Shown: positions 8,296 through 17,168 of the stretch, one piece after another | How positions within the stretch are numbered: position 1 is the first letter of the stretch | Layout: every line of letters begins with the position of its first letter | Assembly: GCF_039539005.1 (NCBI RefSeq) | Contig: NZ_BAABCP010000002.1 | Span: 372,001-436,000 of the forward strand | Direction of reading: 5' to 3' | From: Microbacterium soli | GTDB lineage: Bacteria > Actinomycetota > Actinomycetes > Actinomycetales > Microbacteriaceae | DNA length: 64,000 nucleotides | The notes under the pieces: generated by a model | The model's input: the letters and a program-made list of their open reading frames with translations, nothing else | Told to the model about the DNA's origin: nothing | Databases searched by the model: none | Program-made: the position numbers and the translations under genes

Positions 8296-9780
8296 TCATC
8301 CCCCGACATGCGTGATGCGCCCGCCGAGCACGGTCGCGACGACCGGCATCCGGCGCAGCGTGTCGGGGTCCGCCGTATGCGGGCTCGCACCGCACAGCAC
8401 GAGGTCCGCGACGGCGCCCACTGCGACGGATGCCGAGCCATGCCTGCTGGAGGCCCGCAGCGCCGCGTCGACCGAGATACGCTCCTCCGGATGCCAGGGC
8501 TCGCGCCGGTCGTCGCTGCGGTGCACGGCGGCACTGATCGCCTCCCACGGATCCAGCCGCGCCACGGGGGCATCAGAGCCGAACCGCACGGCGATGCCCG
8601 CTCCCAGCAGCGTCGCCAGCGGGTAGGCGATCGCCGGCTGATGCCGCCAGAGATCATCGGCCAGATCCCGGTCATCCACGGCATGCACCGGTTGCACACT
8701 GGCCGCGATCCCCAGTCGCGCGAAGCGGGCGAGATCCGCGTGCCGCACGAGCTGTGCATGCTCGACGGTCCCGCGCGCCCCTGTGAGCGCGAAGGCGTCC
8801 AGCGCGGATGCCACGGCGCGATCGCCGATGGCGTGCACGGCCGCATCGATCCCCGCAGCGGCGGCGCGGAGGAGGAGTTCCCGCAGCCGCGGCTGCTCGA
8901 TGGTCAGGACACCGAAGTTCCCCGGGTCCGCGGCGTACGCCTGCGTGCAGGCGGCCGTGCGCGTGCCGAGCGAGCCGTCGGTGATGAGCTTGAGCGGTCC
9001 GACATGCACGAGGCCCGCTGTGCCGGGCAGCTCGGCGCCGCTGCGCAGACCCTCGTCGACGGCGCGCTGCAGCCCGTCCGGATAGATCGCGAACTCCACC
9101 CGGTGGGTATCGAACCCGGCATCCGCTCGGCGCCGCCAGGCGTCGGCGTTCCACGACATGTCGAAGTCGACCAGGCCCGTGATGCCGCGCGCCGCGGCGC
9201 GCCGTGCGGCGGCGCGCACCGCGGCGTCGGCCGTGGACGTGTCGGCGGCGTTCAGACGCCGGGAGATCTCGAAGGCGTCCTCCTCCCGCAGCATGCCGTC
9301 GTCGTCAGCCCCGTCGAAGCCCTCCCTGCGCAGCGCCGCGGAGTTCAGCCACGCGCTGTGCACATCGGCGTTGATGAGGTAGGCGGGCCGTTCGCCGGTG
9401 GTGGAGTCCAGCAGAGCCCGGGTGGGCCGATCCGGCCACAGGCCGTCGCGGAACCCTGCTCCGATGACGCGACCGTCCGGCAGCGGCGCGACGTCCGCCA
9501 TCATCCGCACCGCCTCGGCGGCGCTCGCGGCGCCGCCGAGCGGCACCCGCTGCGCGTGCAGCGCCCACTGCACGGTGTGCACATGGTGGTCCCACAGCCC
9601 GGGGCTCACCCAAGGGCCGTCGCCATCGAGGGCCTCGACCGTCGTTCGCATCACGCCCGCGGGGGCGATGTCGGCGATCCGCCCACCGATGATCAGGATG
9701 TCGATGGGGTCCGCCGTGGGCAGCAGCTCCCGGCCCGGCCCCGCGACCCGCACCGTCCGGATCAGCAGGTCCCCCGTCAT
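8296..9780 (-). CDS. amidohydrolase family 3 protein
   Basis: This is a metal-dependent amidohydrolase of the YtcJ/Amidohydro_3 type, 494 residues. These cytosolic TIM-barrel enzymes hydrolyse amides or imidates; substrates are mostly unassigned. An N-terminal composite beta domain (LLIRTVRVAG, IIGGRI) precedes the metal motif DHHVHT (about 64-69). Further barrel blocks are DFDMSWN, KLITDGSLGTRTA, the metal-ligand block HAIGDRA, and FGSDAPVARLDPWEAI with the conserved aspartate. ATG 9780 overlaps the stop of the PaiB-like pseudogene upstream (9777-9779). Its 3' end faces dps. Confidence 0.86.
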   Translation of the reverse strand: MTGDLLIRTVRVAGPGRELLPTADPIDILIIGGRIADIAPAGVMRTTVEALDGDGPWVSPGLWDHHVHTVQWALHAQRVPLGGAASAAEAVRMMADVAPLPDGRVIGAGFRDGLWPDRPTRALLDSTTGERPAYLINADVHSAWLNSAALRREGFDGADDDGMLREEDAFEISRRLNAADTSTADAAVRAAARRAAARGITGLVDFDMSWNADAWRRRADAGFDTHRVEFAIYPDGLQRAVDEGLRSGAELPGTAGLVHVGPLKLITDGSLGTRTAACTQAYAADPGNFGVLTIEQPRLRELLLRAAAAGIDAAVHAIGDRAVASALDAFALTGARGTVEHAQLVRHADLARFARLGIAASVQPVHAVDDRDLADDLWRHQPAIAYPLATLLGAGIAVRFGSDAPVARLDPWEAISAAVHRSDDRREPWHPEERISVDAALRASSRHGSASVAVGAVADLVLCGASPHTADPDTLRRMPVVATVLGGRITHVGG

Positions 9781-10136
9781 CGGCGATGCGCCGGCCGGGT
9801 CTCATGGGCGCGGCGCGTCTCCGCGGCCGGGCCCGGATTCGCGTACTCCCCTCCGCCATCGAGCTCCGCGGTCACGCTCTCCACCACATCGTCGGGCTTG
9901 TTCTGACCGAGCTTGCGCCTGGCGGACACGCGAGAGGGCGTCCTCCGGAACCCCACGGTGCCCGACTCCGGCCGACGATCGTCAGGTCGTCTCGGACGGG
10001 GTCCAGCGGCACCGTGTCGTGCGAGACGATCAGACCCGTCGCCCCCCGTCGCGACGGGCGTCGCCCACGGGTTCTGCGAGATGACGCGGCGGATCTCCAC
10101 GAGATCGGTCATGGCGAAGCTCGGGTTCTGGCGCAT
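9777..10136 (-). pseudogene. PaiB-type FMN-binding regulator, broken
   Basis: The reading frame opens with MRQNPSFAMTDLVEIRRV and NPWAT, the start of PaiB-like FMN-binding proteins (about 200 residues). At about residue 30 the frame is lost. CCCGTCGC occurs twice at a 10-base period (10035-10042, 10045-10052); removing one unit restores ATGLIVSH and DPVRDDLTIVG, as expected for the family. The family C-terminus (VGFRRTPSRV, KLGQNKPDDVV, YANPG) then follows in the original frame, and about 270 bases of middle domain are missing. The 119-codon open frame is therefore a remnant with one frameshifting duplication and one internal deletion. Its last codons overlap the amidohydrolase start. Confidence 0.82.
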
Positions 10137-10165
10137 GTGACCAGATTAGATGGGTTCCCGCCCCC

Positions 10166-11164
10166 TCAGCGCTGGCAGGACGGGCACCAGTACAGCTTGC
10201 GGGCGCCGATCTCCTCCAGCACGATCTCCGTGCCGCACACGCGACAGGGCAGGCTGGCGCGATGGTACACCCAGTGCCGGTCGTCCCGGTTGGCCATCGC
10301 GGCCCGGTACTGCTCGGGCGCGAGGTCATCCATCGTCATCATCTGACCGGTTTCGACGCCGATCGCCAGCAGCCGCTCCCAGTCGCGCCACAGCTCCCGC
10401 GCCGTCTCCTCGGGCAGCTGTCGGCCCGGTGTGTGCGGGTTCAGCCGTGCGCGGAAGAGCATCTCCGCCCGGTACACGTTCCCGATCCCGCTGACGACCG
10501 CCTGGTCCATCAGCAGCAGCGCGATGGGAGTGGGCTTGCGCAGCACGACCCGCACGAATCGCTCTTCGCCCTCGGCGGGATCGCCGACGAGCGGGTCCGG
10601 ACCGAGCTTCGCCACGGTCGCCGCCATCTCGTCGGGGGTCTGCAGCGTGCAGGCTGTCGGTCCCCGCAGATCCGCGCAGGTCGACGCCGTCAGCAGCCTC
10701 AGGCGCACCTGGCCGACGACGGGCGGCGGCCACTCCGCGCCCTCATCGGCGAGCCCCTTGGTCTGCTCCGACATCCGCACGTGCACGCGCGCTCTCCGGG
10801 GCGCCCCGATCGAGGTCAACGAGTTCTCCCCACCGCCGTCGAGGATGGGCTCCGCCAGCTCCGTGCCGCGCTGATTGGTCTGCCCCATCCGGCCGTTGGC
10901 GGAGGCGATCGTCGGATCGACGAGGATCTCCCCCGCGAAGTCCCACGCCCCGTACAGTCCCAGATGCACCCGCAGCCAGGTCTCCTCCTCGAACTCGAGG
11001 AACATCTGCTTGCCGACGGCCATCGCCTGCACGAGTTCGCGCCCCTCGAGCACCGCGGCGCCCTCGGCGAACCGCCCCTGCGGGCTGGACGCGCTCACTC
11101 GCCGCCCGACGAAGTTCCGATCGAACTGCCGCGCGATGCGGTGGACGGAATGCCCCTCGGGCAT
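10166..11164 (-). CDS. nei: Fpg/Nei family DNA glycosylase
   Basis: This is a DNA repair glycosylase/AP lyase of the Fpg/Nei superfamily, 332 residues. The mature N-terminus PEGHS provides the catalytic proline and glutamate that act on oxidised bases. A helix-two-turn-helix region carries VVSGIGNVYRAE, and the C-terminal zinc finger CRVCG...WCPSCQR is complete at residues about 306-332. The PEGHS start and the acidic insert fit actinobacterial Nei (endonuclease VIII-like) better than classical MutM, which starts PELPE. The gene is just 1 base downstream of rpiB, so both are probably co-transcribed from the rpiB promoter. Confidence 0.9.
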   Translation of the reverse strand: MPEGHSVHRIARQFDRNFVGRRVSASSPQGRFAEGAAVLEGRELVQAMAVGKQMFLEFEEETWLRVHLGLYGAWDFAGEILVDPTIASANGRMGQTNQRGTELAEPILDGGGENSLTSIGAPRRARVHVRMSEQTKGLADEGAEWPPPVVGQVRLRLLTASTCADLRGPTACTLQTPDEMAATVAKLGPDPLVGDPAEGEERFVRVVLRKPTPIALLLMDQAVVSGIGNVYRAEMLFRARLNPHTPGRQLPEETARELWRDWERLLAIGVETGQMMTMDDLAPEQYRAAMANRDDRHWVYHRASLPCRVCGTEIVLEEIGARKLYWCPSCQR

Positions 11165-11165
11165 C

Positions 11166-11651
11166 TCAGGCGCGCGGGTCCGGGAGCAGCGTGCCGTCCC
11201 GCTCGAAATCGGCGATCTGGGCGATGCGTCGCACGTGGCGCTCCTCTCCGGAGAACGGCGTCGCGATGAACGCGTCGATCAGCGACGTCACCTCCTCGAA
11301 GGTGTGCTGCCGAGCACCGATCGAGATCACGTTGGCATCGTTGTGCTCCCGTGCGAGCTGCGCCGTCGAGGTGTTCCACACCAGCGCCGCCCGGATGCCG
11401 TGCACCTTGTTCGCGGCGATCTGCTCACCGTTCCCGGAGCCGCCGAAGACGACCCCCAGAGCCTCGATGCCGGCAGCCTGGTCGGCCACGACGGCCTGTG
11501 CTGCGCGGATGCAGAAGGCCGGGTAGTCGTCCAGAGCGTCGTACGCCACGGGACCGTGGTCGGTCACCTCGTGCCCCGCGGAGCGCAGGTGCTCCTGCAG
11601 TCTGGTGGAGAAGTCGAGACCGGCGTGATCGGTGGCGATATGGATGCGCAT
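11166..11651 (-). CDS. rpiB: ribose-5-phosphate isomerase B
   Basis: RpiB interconverts ribose 5-phosphate and ribulose 5-phosphate in the non-oxidative pentose phosphate pathway. The 161-residue protein opens with MRIHIATDHAG and has the GGSGNGEQIAANK loop with glutamate in the position where the actinobacterial enzymes use Glu rather than Cys, then NTSTAQLAREHNDANVISIGAR. The start at 11651 is preferred over ATG 11660 because TAGGAT (11659-11664 on the complement) ends exactly 7 bases upstream, giving a leaderless-type start, and because the family starts here. The nei gene follows after 1 base. Confidence 0.93.
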   Translation of the reverse strand: MRIHIATDHAGLDFSTRLQEHLRSAGHEVTDHGPVAYDALDDYPAFCIRAAQAVVADQAAGIEALGVVFGGSGNGEQIAANKVHGIRAALVWNTSTAQLAREHNDANVISIGARQHTFEEVTSLIDAFIATPFSGEERHVRRIAQIADFERDGTLLPDPRA

Positions 11652-11692
11652 GGTGCCCATCCTATTTGAGCTCCGGTCGCCGATGCCGAAGG

Positions 11693-12886
11693 CTACGGGG
11701 CGATACCGGCAGCCGCGCGCTTGAAACCGGCCCGCACGTTCTCGCAGCATCCGGGACGGCAGACGTCGAACGATCCGCCCACGGACGCGACCCGGGTCCG
11801 GTCCTCGTTCGGTCGCCCCTCCAGGCGCTCCTGGATGAGATCGACGATGCCGGACACGAACGCGGGCGACACGCCCGGGGTCGGCGTCCGCACGAACCGC
11901 AGACCGGCGTCGGCGGCGGCCTCGGCCGCCTCGGTGTCCAGGTCCCAGAGCACCTCCATGTGGTCGCTCATGAAGCCGACCGGAACGACGACCACCGCTT
12001 GACGACCTCGACCGGAAAGCTCGGCGATGACGTCGCAGACGTCCGGTTCCAGCCAGGGCTGCGACGCGGGGCCGGACCGCGACTGGTACACGAGCTCCCA
12101 CGGCACGGAGGCCGCGGCAGGCAGCAGCTGCGCGACGCGGTCCATCACCCACGCCGCGACGGCCCGATGCTGCGCGGCGTACGCCCCGCCCTCGCCCCAG
12201 TCGACGTCCCGCGGCCCCGACCGCTCGGCGTCGGCGGTCGGGATGCTGTGCGTGGAGAACAGCACCTGCACGGCATCGGCGGGGATCCCGTCTCCGATGA
12301 ACCCGGCGACCGCGTCATGGACGCCCTCGATGAACGTCTGCACGAAACCGGGATGGTCGTAGAAGGGGCGGATCTTGTCGATGGTCACCACGCCGTCGTA
12401 GGGGGTGCCGTCCAGCACCCGCGCGAAGTCCTCGCGATACTGGCGGCAGCTGGAGAACGAGCTGTATGCGCTCGTGGCGAAGGCCAGCAGCGTCGTGTCG
12501 TCGTTGGCCGCCGCCTCCGCGACCGCGTCCTCCAGATAGGGCGCCCAGTTGCGGTTGCCCCAGTACACCGGCAGGTCGATGGAGCGCGCGGCGAGTTCGG
12601 CCTCCAGCGCCGCCTTCAGCGCACGGTTCTGCCCGTTGATGGGGCTGATCCCACCGAAATGACGGTAATGGTGCGCGACGTCCTCGAGCCTCTCATCCGG
12701 GATGCCCCTGCCCCTGGTGACGTTGCGCAGGAACGGGATGACCTCGTCCTGGCCCTCGGGCCCGCCGAATCCGGCCAGCAGGATCCCGTCGTACGCGACG
12801 GGTTCGAGGATGAATGCGTCACCTCCGGATGCGGCGGAAGAGGCGTGTGGAACGGCATCCGTGTCAATCGGGGTCACGGCCCCCAT
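11693..12886 (-). CDS. hemH: ferrochelatase (actinobacterial, CpfC/HemH type)
   Basis: Inserts Fe2+ into coproporphyrin III (the actinobacterial route) or protoporphyrin in heme synthesis. The 397-residue protein has the GILLAGFGGPEG opening, the TSAYSSFSSCRQYRED block, the STHSIP motif and VGFMSDHMEVLWDLD. The C-terminal CRPGCCENVR supplies cysteines for the [2Fe-2S] cluster found in actinobacterial ferrochelatases. ATG 12886 follows GGTGGG by 4 bases; TAGCCT lies 11 bases upstream. The start is set after a non-conserved open stretch. It is convergent with nothing and divergent from pepN. Its product feeds heme, used by the ctaB/ctaA pair at 43.9-46.0 kb. Confidence 0.92.
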   Translation of the reverse strand: MGAVTPIDTDAVPHASSAASGGDAFILEPVAYDGILLAGFGGPEGQDEVIPFLRNVTRGRGIPDERLEDVAHHYRHFGGISPINGQNRALKAALEAELAARSIDLPVYWGNRNWAPYLEDAVAEAAANDDTTLLAFATSAYSSFSSCRQYREDFARVLDGTPYDGVVTIDKIRPFYDHPGFVQTFIEGVHDAVAGFIGDGIPADAVQVLFSTHSIPTADAERSGPRDVDWGEGGAYAAQHRAVAAWVMDRVAQLLPAAASVPWELVYQSRSGPASQPWLEPDVCDVIAELSGRGRQAVVVVPVGFMSDHMEVLWDLDTEAAEAAADAGLRFVRTPTPGVSPAFVSGIVDLIQERLEGRPNEDRTRVASVGGSFDVCRPGCCENVRAGFKRAAAGIAP

Positions 12887-13019
12887 TTTCCCACCCCAGG
12901 CTATGAACCGGCGCGGAGCCGTCCACACGGAGCGGAGCCTGGCGTAGGCTGTCATGGTCGTCGTCGGCGCCAGCCGCACCGACGCGGGATGACACCCCTC
13001 ACCACTGGGAGAATCAGCT

Positions 13020-15572
13020 GTGCCAGGAGAAAACCTCACCCGTCACGAAGCGCAGGAGCGGCGCGCCGTCATCGACACGCAGTCCTACGAGGTCTCGCTC
13101 GACCTCACCAAGGGTCCGGAGGTGTTCGGCTCTCGGAGCGTCGTGCGCTTCTCCGCCGCGCCCGGGGGCTCGACCTTCATCGACCTCATCGCGCGCGAGG
13201 TGCGCGAGATCTCGCTCAACGGAGAGCAGATCGACCCGAACGAGGCCTTCCGCGACTCGCGGATCGCACTGAACGGCCTGCAGACCGAGAACGTCCTGAT
13301 CGTCGACGCCGACTGCCTCTACACCAACACCGGCGAGGGCCTGCACCGTTTCGTCGACCCCGTGGACGACGAGGTCTACCTGTACTCGCAGTTCGAGGTT
13401 CCGGACTCGCGCCGCATGTTCGCCGTGTTCGAGCAGCCGGACCTGAAGGCCACGTTCCAGTTCACCGTCACGGCACCCGCGCGGTGGACGGTCGTGTCGA
13501 ACTCGCCGACGCCCGAGCCGATCCTGCACGACGAGGGCGACACCGCCACGTGGGGGTTCGAGCCCACTCCGCGCATCTCCTCGTACATCACCGCGCTGAT
13601 CGCCGGCCCGTACGAGTCGACGTTCTCCGAGCTCACGAGCGCCTCCGGACGGATCATCCCGCTCGGCGTCTACGGCCGCAGGAGTCTGTGGGAGCACCTG
13701 GACGCCGACTACATCTTCGACAAGACGCGCGAGGGATTCGCATACTACGAATCGAAGTTCGGCGTGCCCTACCCGTTCGCCAAGTACGACCAGCTGTTCG
13801 TCCCGGAGTTCAACGCCGGCGCCATGGAGAACGCCGGCGCGGTCACGTTCACCGAGACCTACGTCTTCCGCAGCAAGGTGACGGACGCCGTCAAGGAGCG
13901 CCGCGTCGTCACGATCCTGCACGAGCTCGCGCACATGTGGTTCGGCGACCTGGTCACGATGAAGTGGTGGAACGACCTGTGGTTGAACGAGTCGTTCGCC
14001 GAATGGGCCTCCACGATCGCCACCGCCGAGGCCACCGAATGGTCCCAAGCGTGGACGACCTTCGCCGCCATGGAGAAGACCTGGGCGTACCGTCAGGATC
14101 AGCTGCCCTCCACCCATCCCATCGTCGCCGAGATCAACGACCTCGAGGACGTGCAGGTCAACTTCGACGGCATCACGTACGCCAAGGGCGGCTCGGTGCT
14201 CAAACAGCTCGCCGCGTGGGTGGGCATCGATGCGTTCTTCGCGGGCGTCTCGCAGTACTTCCGGAAGCACGCATGGGGCAACACCGAGCTCGGCGATCTG
14301 CTCACCGAGCTCGAATCCACCAGCGGTCGCGAGCTGAGCACCTGGGCGAGGAAGTGGCTGGAGACGGCGGGCGTCAACACGCTCGCGCCCGTCATCGCCG
14401 AGGACACGGCCGGCACCATCACCCGCTTCGCCGTCACGCAGACCGCTCCTGCCGACTACCCGACGATCCGCCCGCACCGGCTGGGCATCGGGTTCTACAA
14501 CCTCGACGGCGACGCGCTGGTGCGCACGCATCATGTCGAGGTCGACGTGGACGGCGATCGCACCGAGATCCCGGCTCTGCAGGGCCTGCAGCGCCCCGAC
14601 ATGGTGCTGCTCAACGACAAGGACCTCGCCTACGCGAAGATCCGTCTGGACGACCGATCGCTCGCCACCGCCATCGAGCATCTGTCCGACATCAGTGACC
14701 CGCTGGCGCGCTCGCTCGTGTGGGGAGCCGCCTGGGACCAGACTCGCGATGCCGAGAGCGCGGCATCCGACTACATCGATCTCGTGCTGGGCAACATCGG
14801 GCGCGAGACCGAGTCGACGACCGTGCGGACGACCCTGTCCCAGCTGCTGCTGGCGGCTTCTTCCTACGTCGCCCCCGCCGACCGCACCGCCGCCCGGGAG
14901 AAGGTCGCCGACGGCCTGTGGGCGCTCGCGCAGCAGGCCGAATCCGGCAGCGACAGTCAGCTTCAGCTCGTGACGGCCTTCGCGAACACGCTCGTCACCG
15001 CCGAGCACGCGGGTATCGTCGGGCGTCTGCGCTCCGGTGAGGAGACACTGCCGGGTCTGGAGATCGACGCCGACCTGTCCTGGACGCTGCTGGTCGGTCT
15101 CGCGGCAGCCGGCGCCACCGACGCCGCCGCGATCGATGCAGCCCTGGTGAACGACAACACCTCCAAGGGCGCGGAGTTCGCCGCGCAGGCGCGCGCCGCG
15201 CTTCCCGATGCCGAAGCGAAGCGCCTCGCCTGGGCGTCGCTGATCGACAACGCCGACCTCCCCAACACCATCGTGCGCTCCACGGCGCTCGGCTTCGTGC
15301 ACCCTTCGAGCGTGAACGTGCTGGGCGAGTACATCGAGAAGTACTTCGACATGCTCGTGCCGATCTGGGAGGGCCGCACCTACCAGATCGCCGATTACCT
15401 GATCGTGGGGCTGTACCCGCGCTCGCTCGCGAGTGTGGAGCTGCGGGATGCGACGCGGGCATGGCTGTCCTCCAATCAGGAAGCGGCACCCGCGCTGCGT
15501 CGTCTCGTGCACGAGAACCTCGCCGACGTCGAGCGTGCTCTGGCCGCCCAGTCCCGCGACGCGGAGGACTGA
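13020..15572 (+). CDS. pepN: aminopeptidase N (M1 family)
   Basis: This is a zinc metallo-aminopeptidase of family M1, 850 residues, which releases N-terminal amino acids from peptides in the cytosol. The exopeptidase motif GAMEN is at about residue 263, and the zinc motif HELAH at about 301 is followed by the ligand glutamate 19 residues further (WLNESFAEW). The N-terminal beta domain (1-200), catalytic domain (200-450) and C-terminal helical ERAP1-like domain are all present. GTG 13020 is preceded by GGGAG; a TAGGCT box lies about 70 bases upstream. It stands alone ahead of mscS. Confidence 0.94.
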   Translation: MPGENLTRHEAQERRAVIDTQSYEVSLDLTKGPEVFGSRSVVRFSAAPGGSTFIDLIAREVREISLNGEQIDPNEAFRDSRIALNGLQTENVLIVDADCLYTNTGEGLHRFVDPVDDEVYLYSQFEVPDSRRMFAVFEQPDLKATFQFTVTAPARWTVVSNSPTPEPILHDEGDTATWGFEPTPRISSYITALIAGPYESTFSELTSASGRIIPLGVYGRRSLWEHLDADYIFDKTREGFAYYESKFGVPYPFAKYDQLFVPEFNAGAMENAGAVTFTETYVFRSKVTDAVKERRVVTILHELAHMWFGDLVTMKWWNDLWLNESFAEWASTIATAEATEWSQAWTTFAAMEKTWAYRQDQLPSTHPIVAEINDLEDVQVNFDGITYAKGGSVLKQLAAWVGIDAFFAGVSQYFRKHAWGNTELGDLLTELESTSGRELSTWARKWLETAGVNTLAPVIAEDTAGTITRFAVTQTAPADYPTIRPHRLGIGFYNLDGDALVRTHHVEVDVDGDRTEIPALQGLQRPDMVLLNDKDLAYAKIRLDDRSLATAIEHLSDISDPLARSLVWGAAWDQTRDAESAASDYIDLVLGNIGRETESTTVRTTLSQLLLAASSYVAPADRTAAREKVADGLWALAQQAESGSDSQLQLVTAFANTLVTAEHAGIVGRLRSGEETLPGLEIDADLSWTLLVGLAAAGATDAAAIDAALVNDNTSKGAEFAAQARAALPDAEAKRLAWASLIDNADLPNTIVRSTALGFVHPSSVNVLGEYIEKYFDMLVPIWEGRTYQIADYLIVGLYPRSLASVELRDATRAWLSSNQEAAPALRRLVHENLADVERALAAQSRDAED

Positions 15573-15626
15573 GTGCACCGGGCCGAGCCGAGTCCGCGCG
15601 GCCCGCCACTCGGTAACATCGCAGTG

Positions 15627-16700
15627 ATGAACGTCTTCCCCGCCGCGGCCGACGGCCCCGCATCCGACCCGGGTCTGTGGGGCGACGTGCTGTCCGTGCT
15701 CGTCGCCATCGGCGGCAAGGCGATCAGCGTCGCCGTCATCATCGTCGCGTGCGTGGCGATCGCCTTCGTCCTGCGCATCGTGGTCCGCCGCATCGTGCAG
15801 CGGATCGTGAACCGCGCGAAGGTCAAGGCCAACGTCGAGGACACGCAGGCGCTGGAGCGCTCCCCGCTGGCGGACATGCGTCTCGTCCAGCGCACTCGGA
15901 CCCTCGGCTCGATCCTGCAGAACATCATCAACGTGATGCTCGTCGTCGTCGCGCTCATCCTCATCGTCAACACCGTCGACAGCAGCCTGCTCGGTTCGCT
16001 GACCCTGCTCACGGCGGCCGTCGGCGCGGGCCTCGGCTTCGGCGCGCAGAACATCGTCAAGGACGTGCTCAACGGCATCTTCCTCGTCGCCGAAGATCAG
16101 ATCGGCATCGGCGACGTCGTCGATCTGGGACTGGCCTCCGGGGTCGTCGAGTACGTCAGCGTCCGCATCACGCAAGTGCGCGACGTGAACGGGACCCTGT
16201 GGTATGTGCGCAACGGGGAGGTGACGCGCATCGGCAACATGTCGCAGGGCTGGGCGCGAGCCATCATAGACCTGGGCGTGCTGCCCGACGCGGACCTGGA
16301 GCTCGTGGAGTCGACCATGATGGAGACCGCGCAGGCGCTGGCGACGGACCCCAAGTGGCGCACCCGCATCATCGAGCGGCCGGAGGTGTGGGGTCTGGAG
16401 TCGATCGACGGTGATGCTCTCGTCGTGCGCGTGGTCATGAAGACGCGCGCCAACGCCATGGACGACGTCGCCCAGGAGCTTCGCAGCAGGCTTCGCATCG
16501 CGCTCACCGACAAGGACGTGCTGATCCCGCGGATGACCTCCGTCACCCCGTCCGGCCTCGACGGCGCCAGACGCGTGCGGGGCGCCAACCCGCCGCGCAC
16601 CCGGCCGAACCCGGTCACCGGACTGCCCCGGCCCACCGAGCACGGCATCTGGAGGCGCAAGAGGTCGGGTGGCGACAGCAAGGAAGACGAGGAGAGATGA
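15627..16700 (+). CDS. MscS-family mechanosensitive channel
   Basis: Small-conductance mechanosensitive channel family protein, which releases osmolytes when turgor rises. Three membrane segments are visible (about 25-47, 88-112 and the glycine/alanine-rich pore helix LTLLTAAVGAGLGFGAQNIV at 116-137), followed by the beta domain NGIFLVAEDQIGIGDVV and a C-terminal cytoplasmic region ending in a basic, proline-rich tail. TAACAT (15614-15619) ends 7 bases before the ATG, suggesting a leaderless mRNA; an in-frame GTG lies 3 bases earlier. Its TGA overlaps the next gene's ATG (ATGA). Confidence 0.9.
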   Translation: MNVFPAAADGPASDPGLWGDVLSVLVAIGGKAISVAVIIVACVAIAFVLRIVVRRIVQRIVNRAKVKANVEDTQALERSPLADMRLVQRTRTLGSILQNIINVMLVVVALILIVNTVDSSLLGSLTLLTAAVGAGLGFGAQNIVKDVLNGIFLVAEDQIGIGDVVDLGLASGVVEYVSVRITQVRDVNGTLWYVRNGEVTRIGNMSQGWARAIIDLGVLPDADLELVESTMMETAQALATDPKWRTRIIERPEVWGLESIDGDALVVRVVMKTRANAMDDVAQELRSRLRIALTDKDVLIPRMTSVTPSGLDGARRVRGANPPRTRPNPVTGLPRPTEHGIWRRKRSGGDSKEDEER

Positions 16701-17125
16701 CGTTCTACGACGAGATCGGCGGACACGACACCATCAAGCGCATGGTCGACGTGTTCTATCAGGAGGTCGCCCTCGACCCGGTCCTCAAGCCCATGTACCC
16801 CGAGGAGGACCTCGGCCCCGCAGCGGAGCGCCTGACGATGTTCCTCGAGCAGTACTGGGGTGGTCCGACGACGTACATGGACAAGCGCGGGCACCCGCGC
16901 CTGATGCTGCGGCATCAGGCCTTCCACATCAACCCCGACGCCCGCGACAGATGGCTCACGCACATGCGCACGGCACTGGACGACGTGCAGCTGTCCCCCA
17001 TGCACGATGCGGCGTTCTGGGACTACCTCGAGCGCGCCGCGCACATGCTCGTGAACACCTTCGAGCCCACCCCGGAGATCGGGCCGAGCCGCGCGCATCG
17101 CCCGGATCTGGGGTTGACCTCGTAG
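16697..17125 (+). CDS. glbO: group II truncated hemoglobin
   Basis: Truncated 2-on-2 hemoglobin of the group II (GlbO/trHbO) type, 142 residues. Visible family blocks are FYDEIGG, VDVFYQEVALDP, YWGGPTTY and LRHQAFHINPDARDRWL, in which FHI carries the proximal heme histidine; the tryptophan of the distal G8 region lies in DRWLTHM. Such proteins bind O2 or NO and are linked to respiration or peroxide/NO detoxification. It starts within the mscS stop codon (ATGA, 4-base overlap), so translation is coupled. The symbol follows the mycobacterial naming. Confidence 0.9.
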   Translation: MTFYDEIGGHDTIKRMVDVFYQEVALDPVLKPMYPEEDLGPAAERLTMFLEQYWGGPTTYMDKRGHPRLMLRHQAFHINPDARDRWLTHMRTALDDVQLSPMHDAAFWDYLERAAHMLVNTFEPTPEIGPSRAHRPDLGLTS

Positions 17126-17168
17126 CGGCCCGCACGCATCACCCATCCCCATCGACGAAGGAGTCACC

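Noticed and set aside
11351..16643. Very long open frames antisense to hemH, pepN and mscS (over 1100 codons)
   Set aside because: They are mirror images of well-recognised genes in GC-rich DNA, have Arg/Gly/Val-rich low-complexity products, and match no family.
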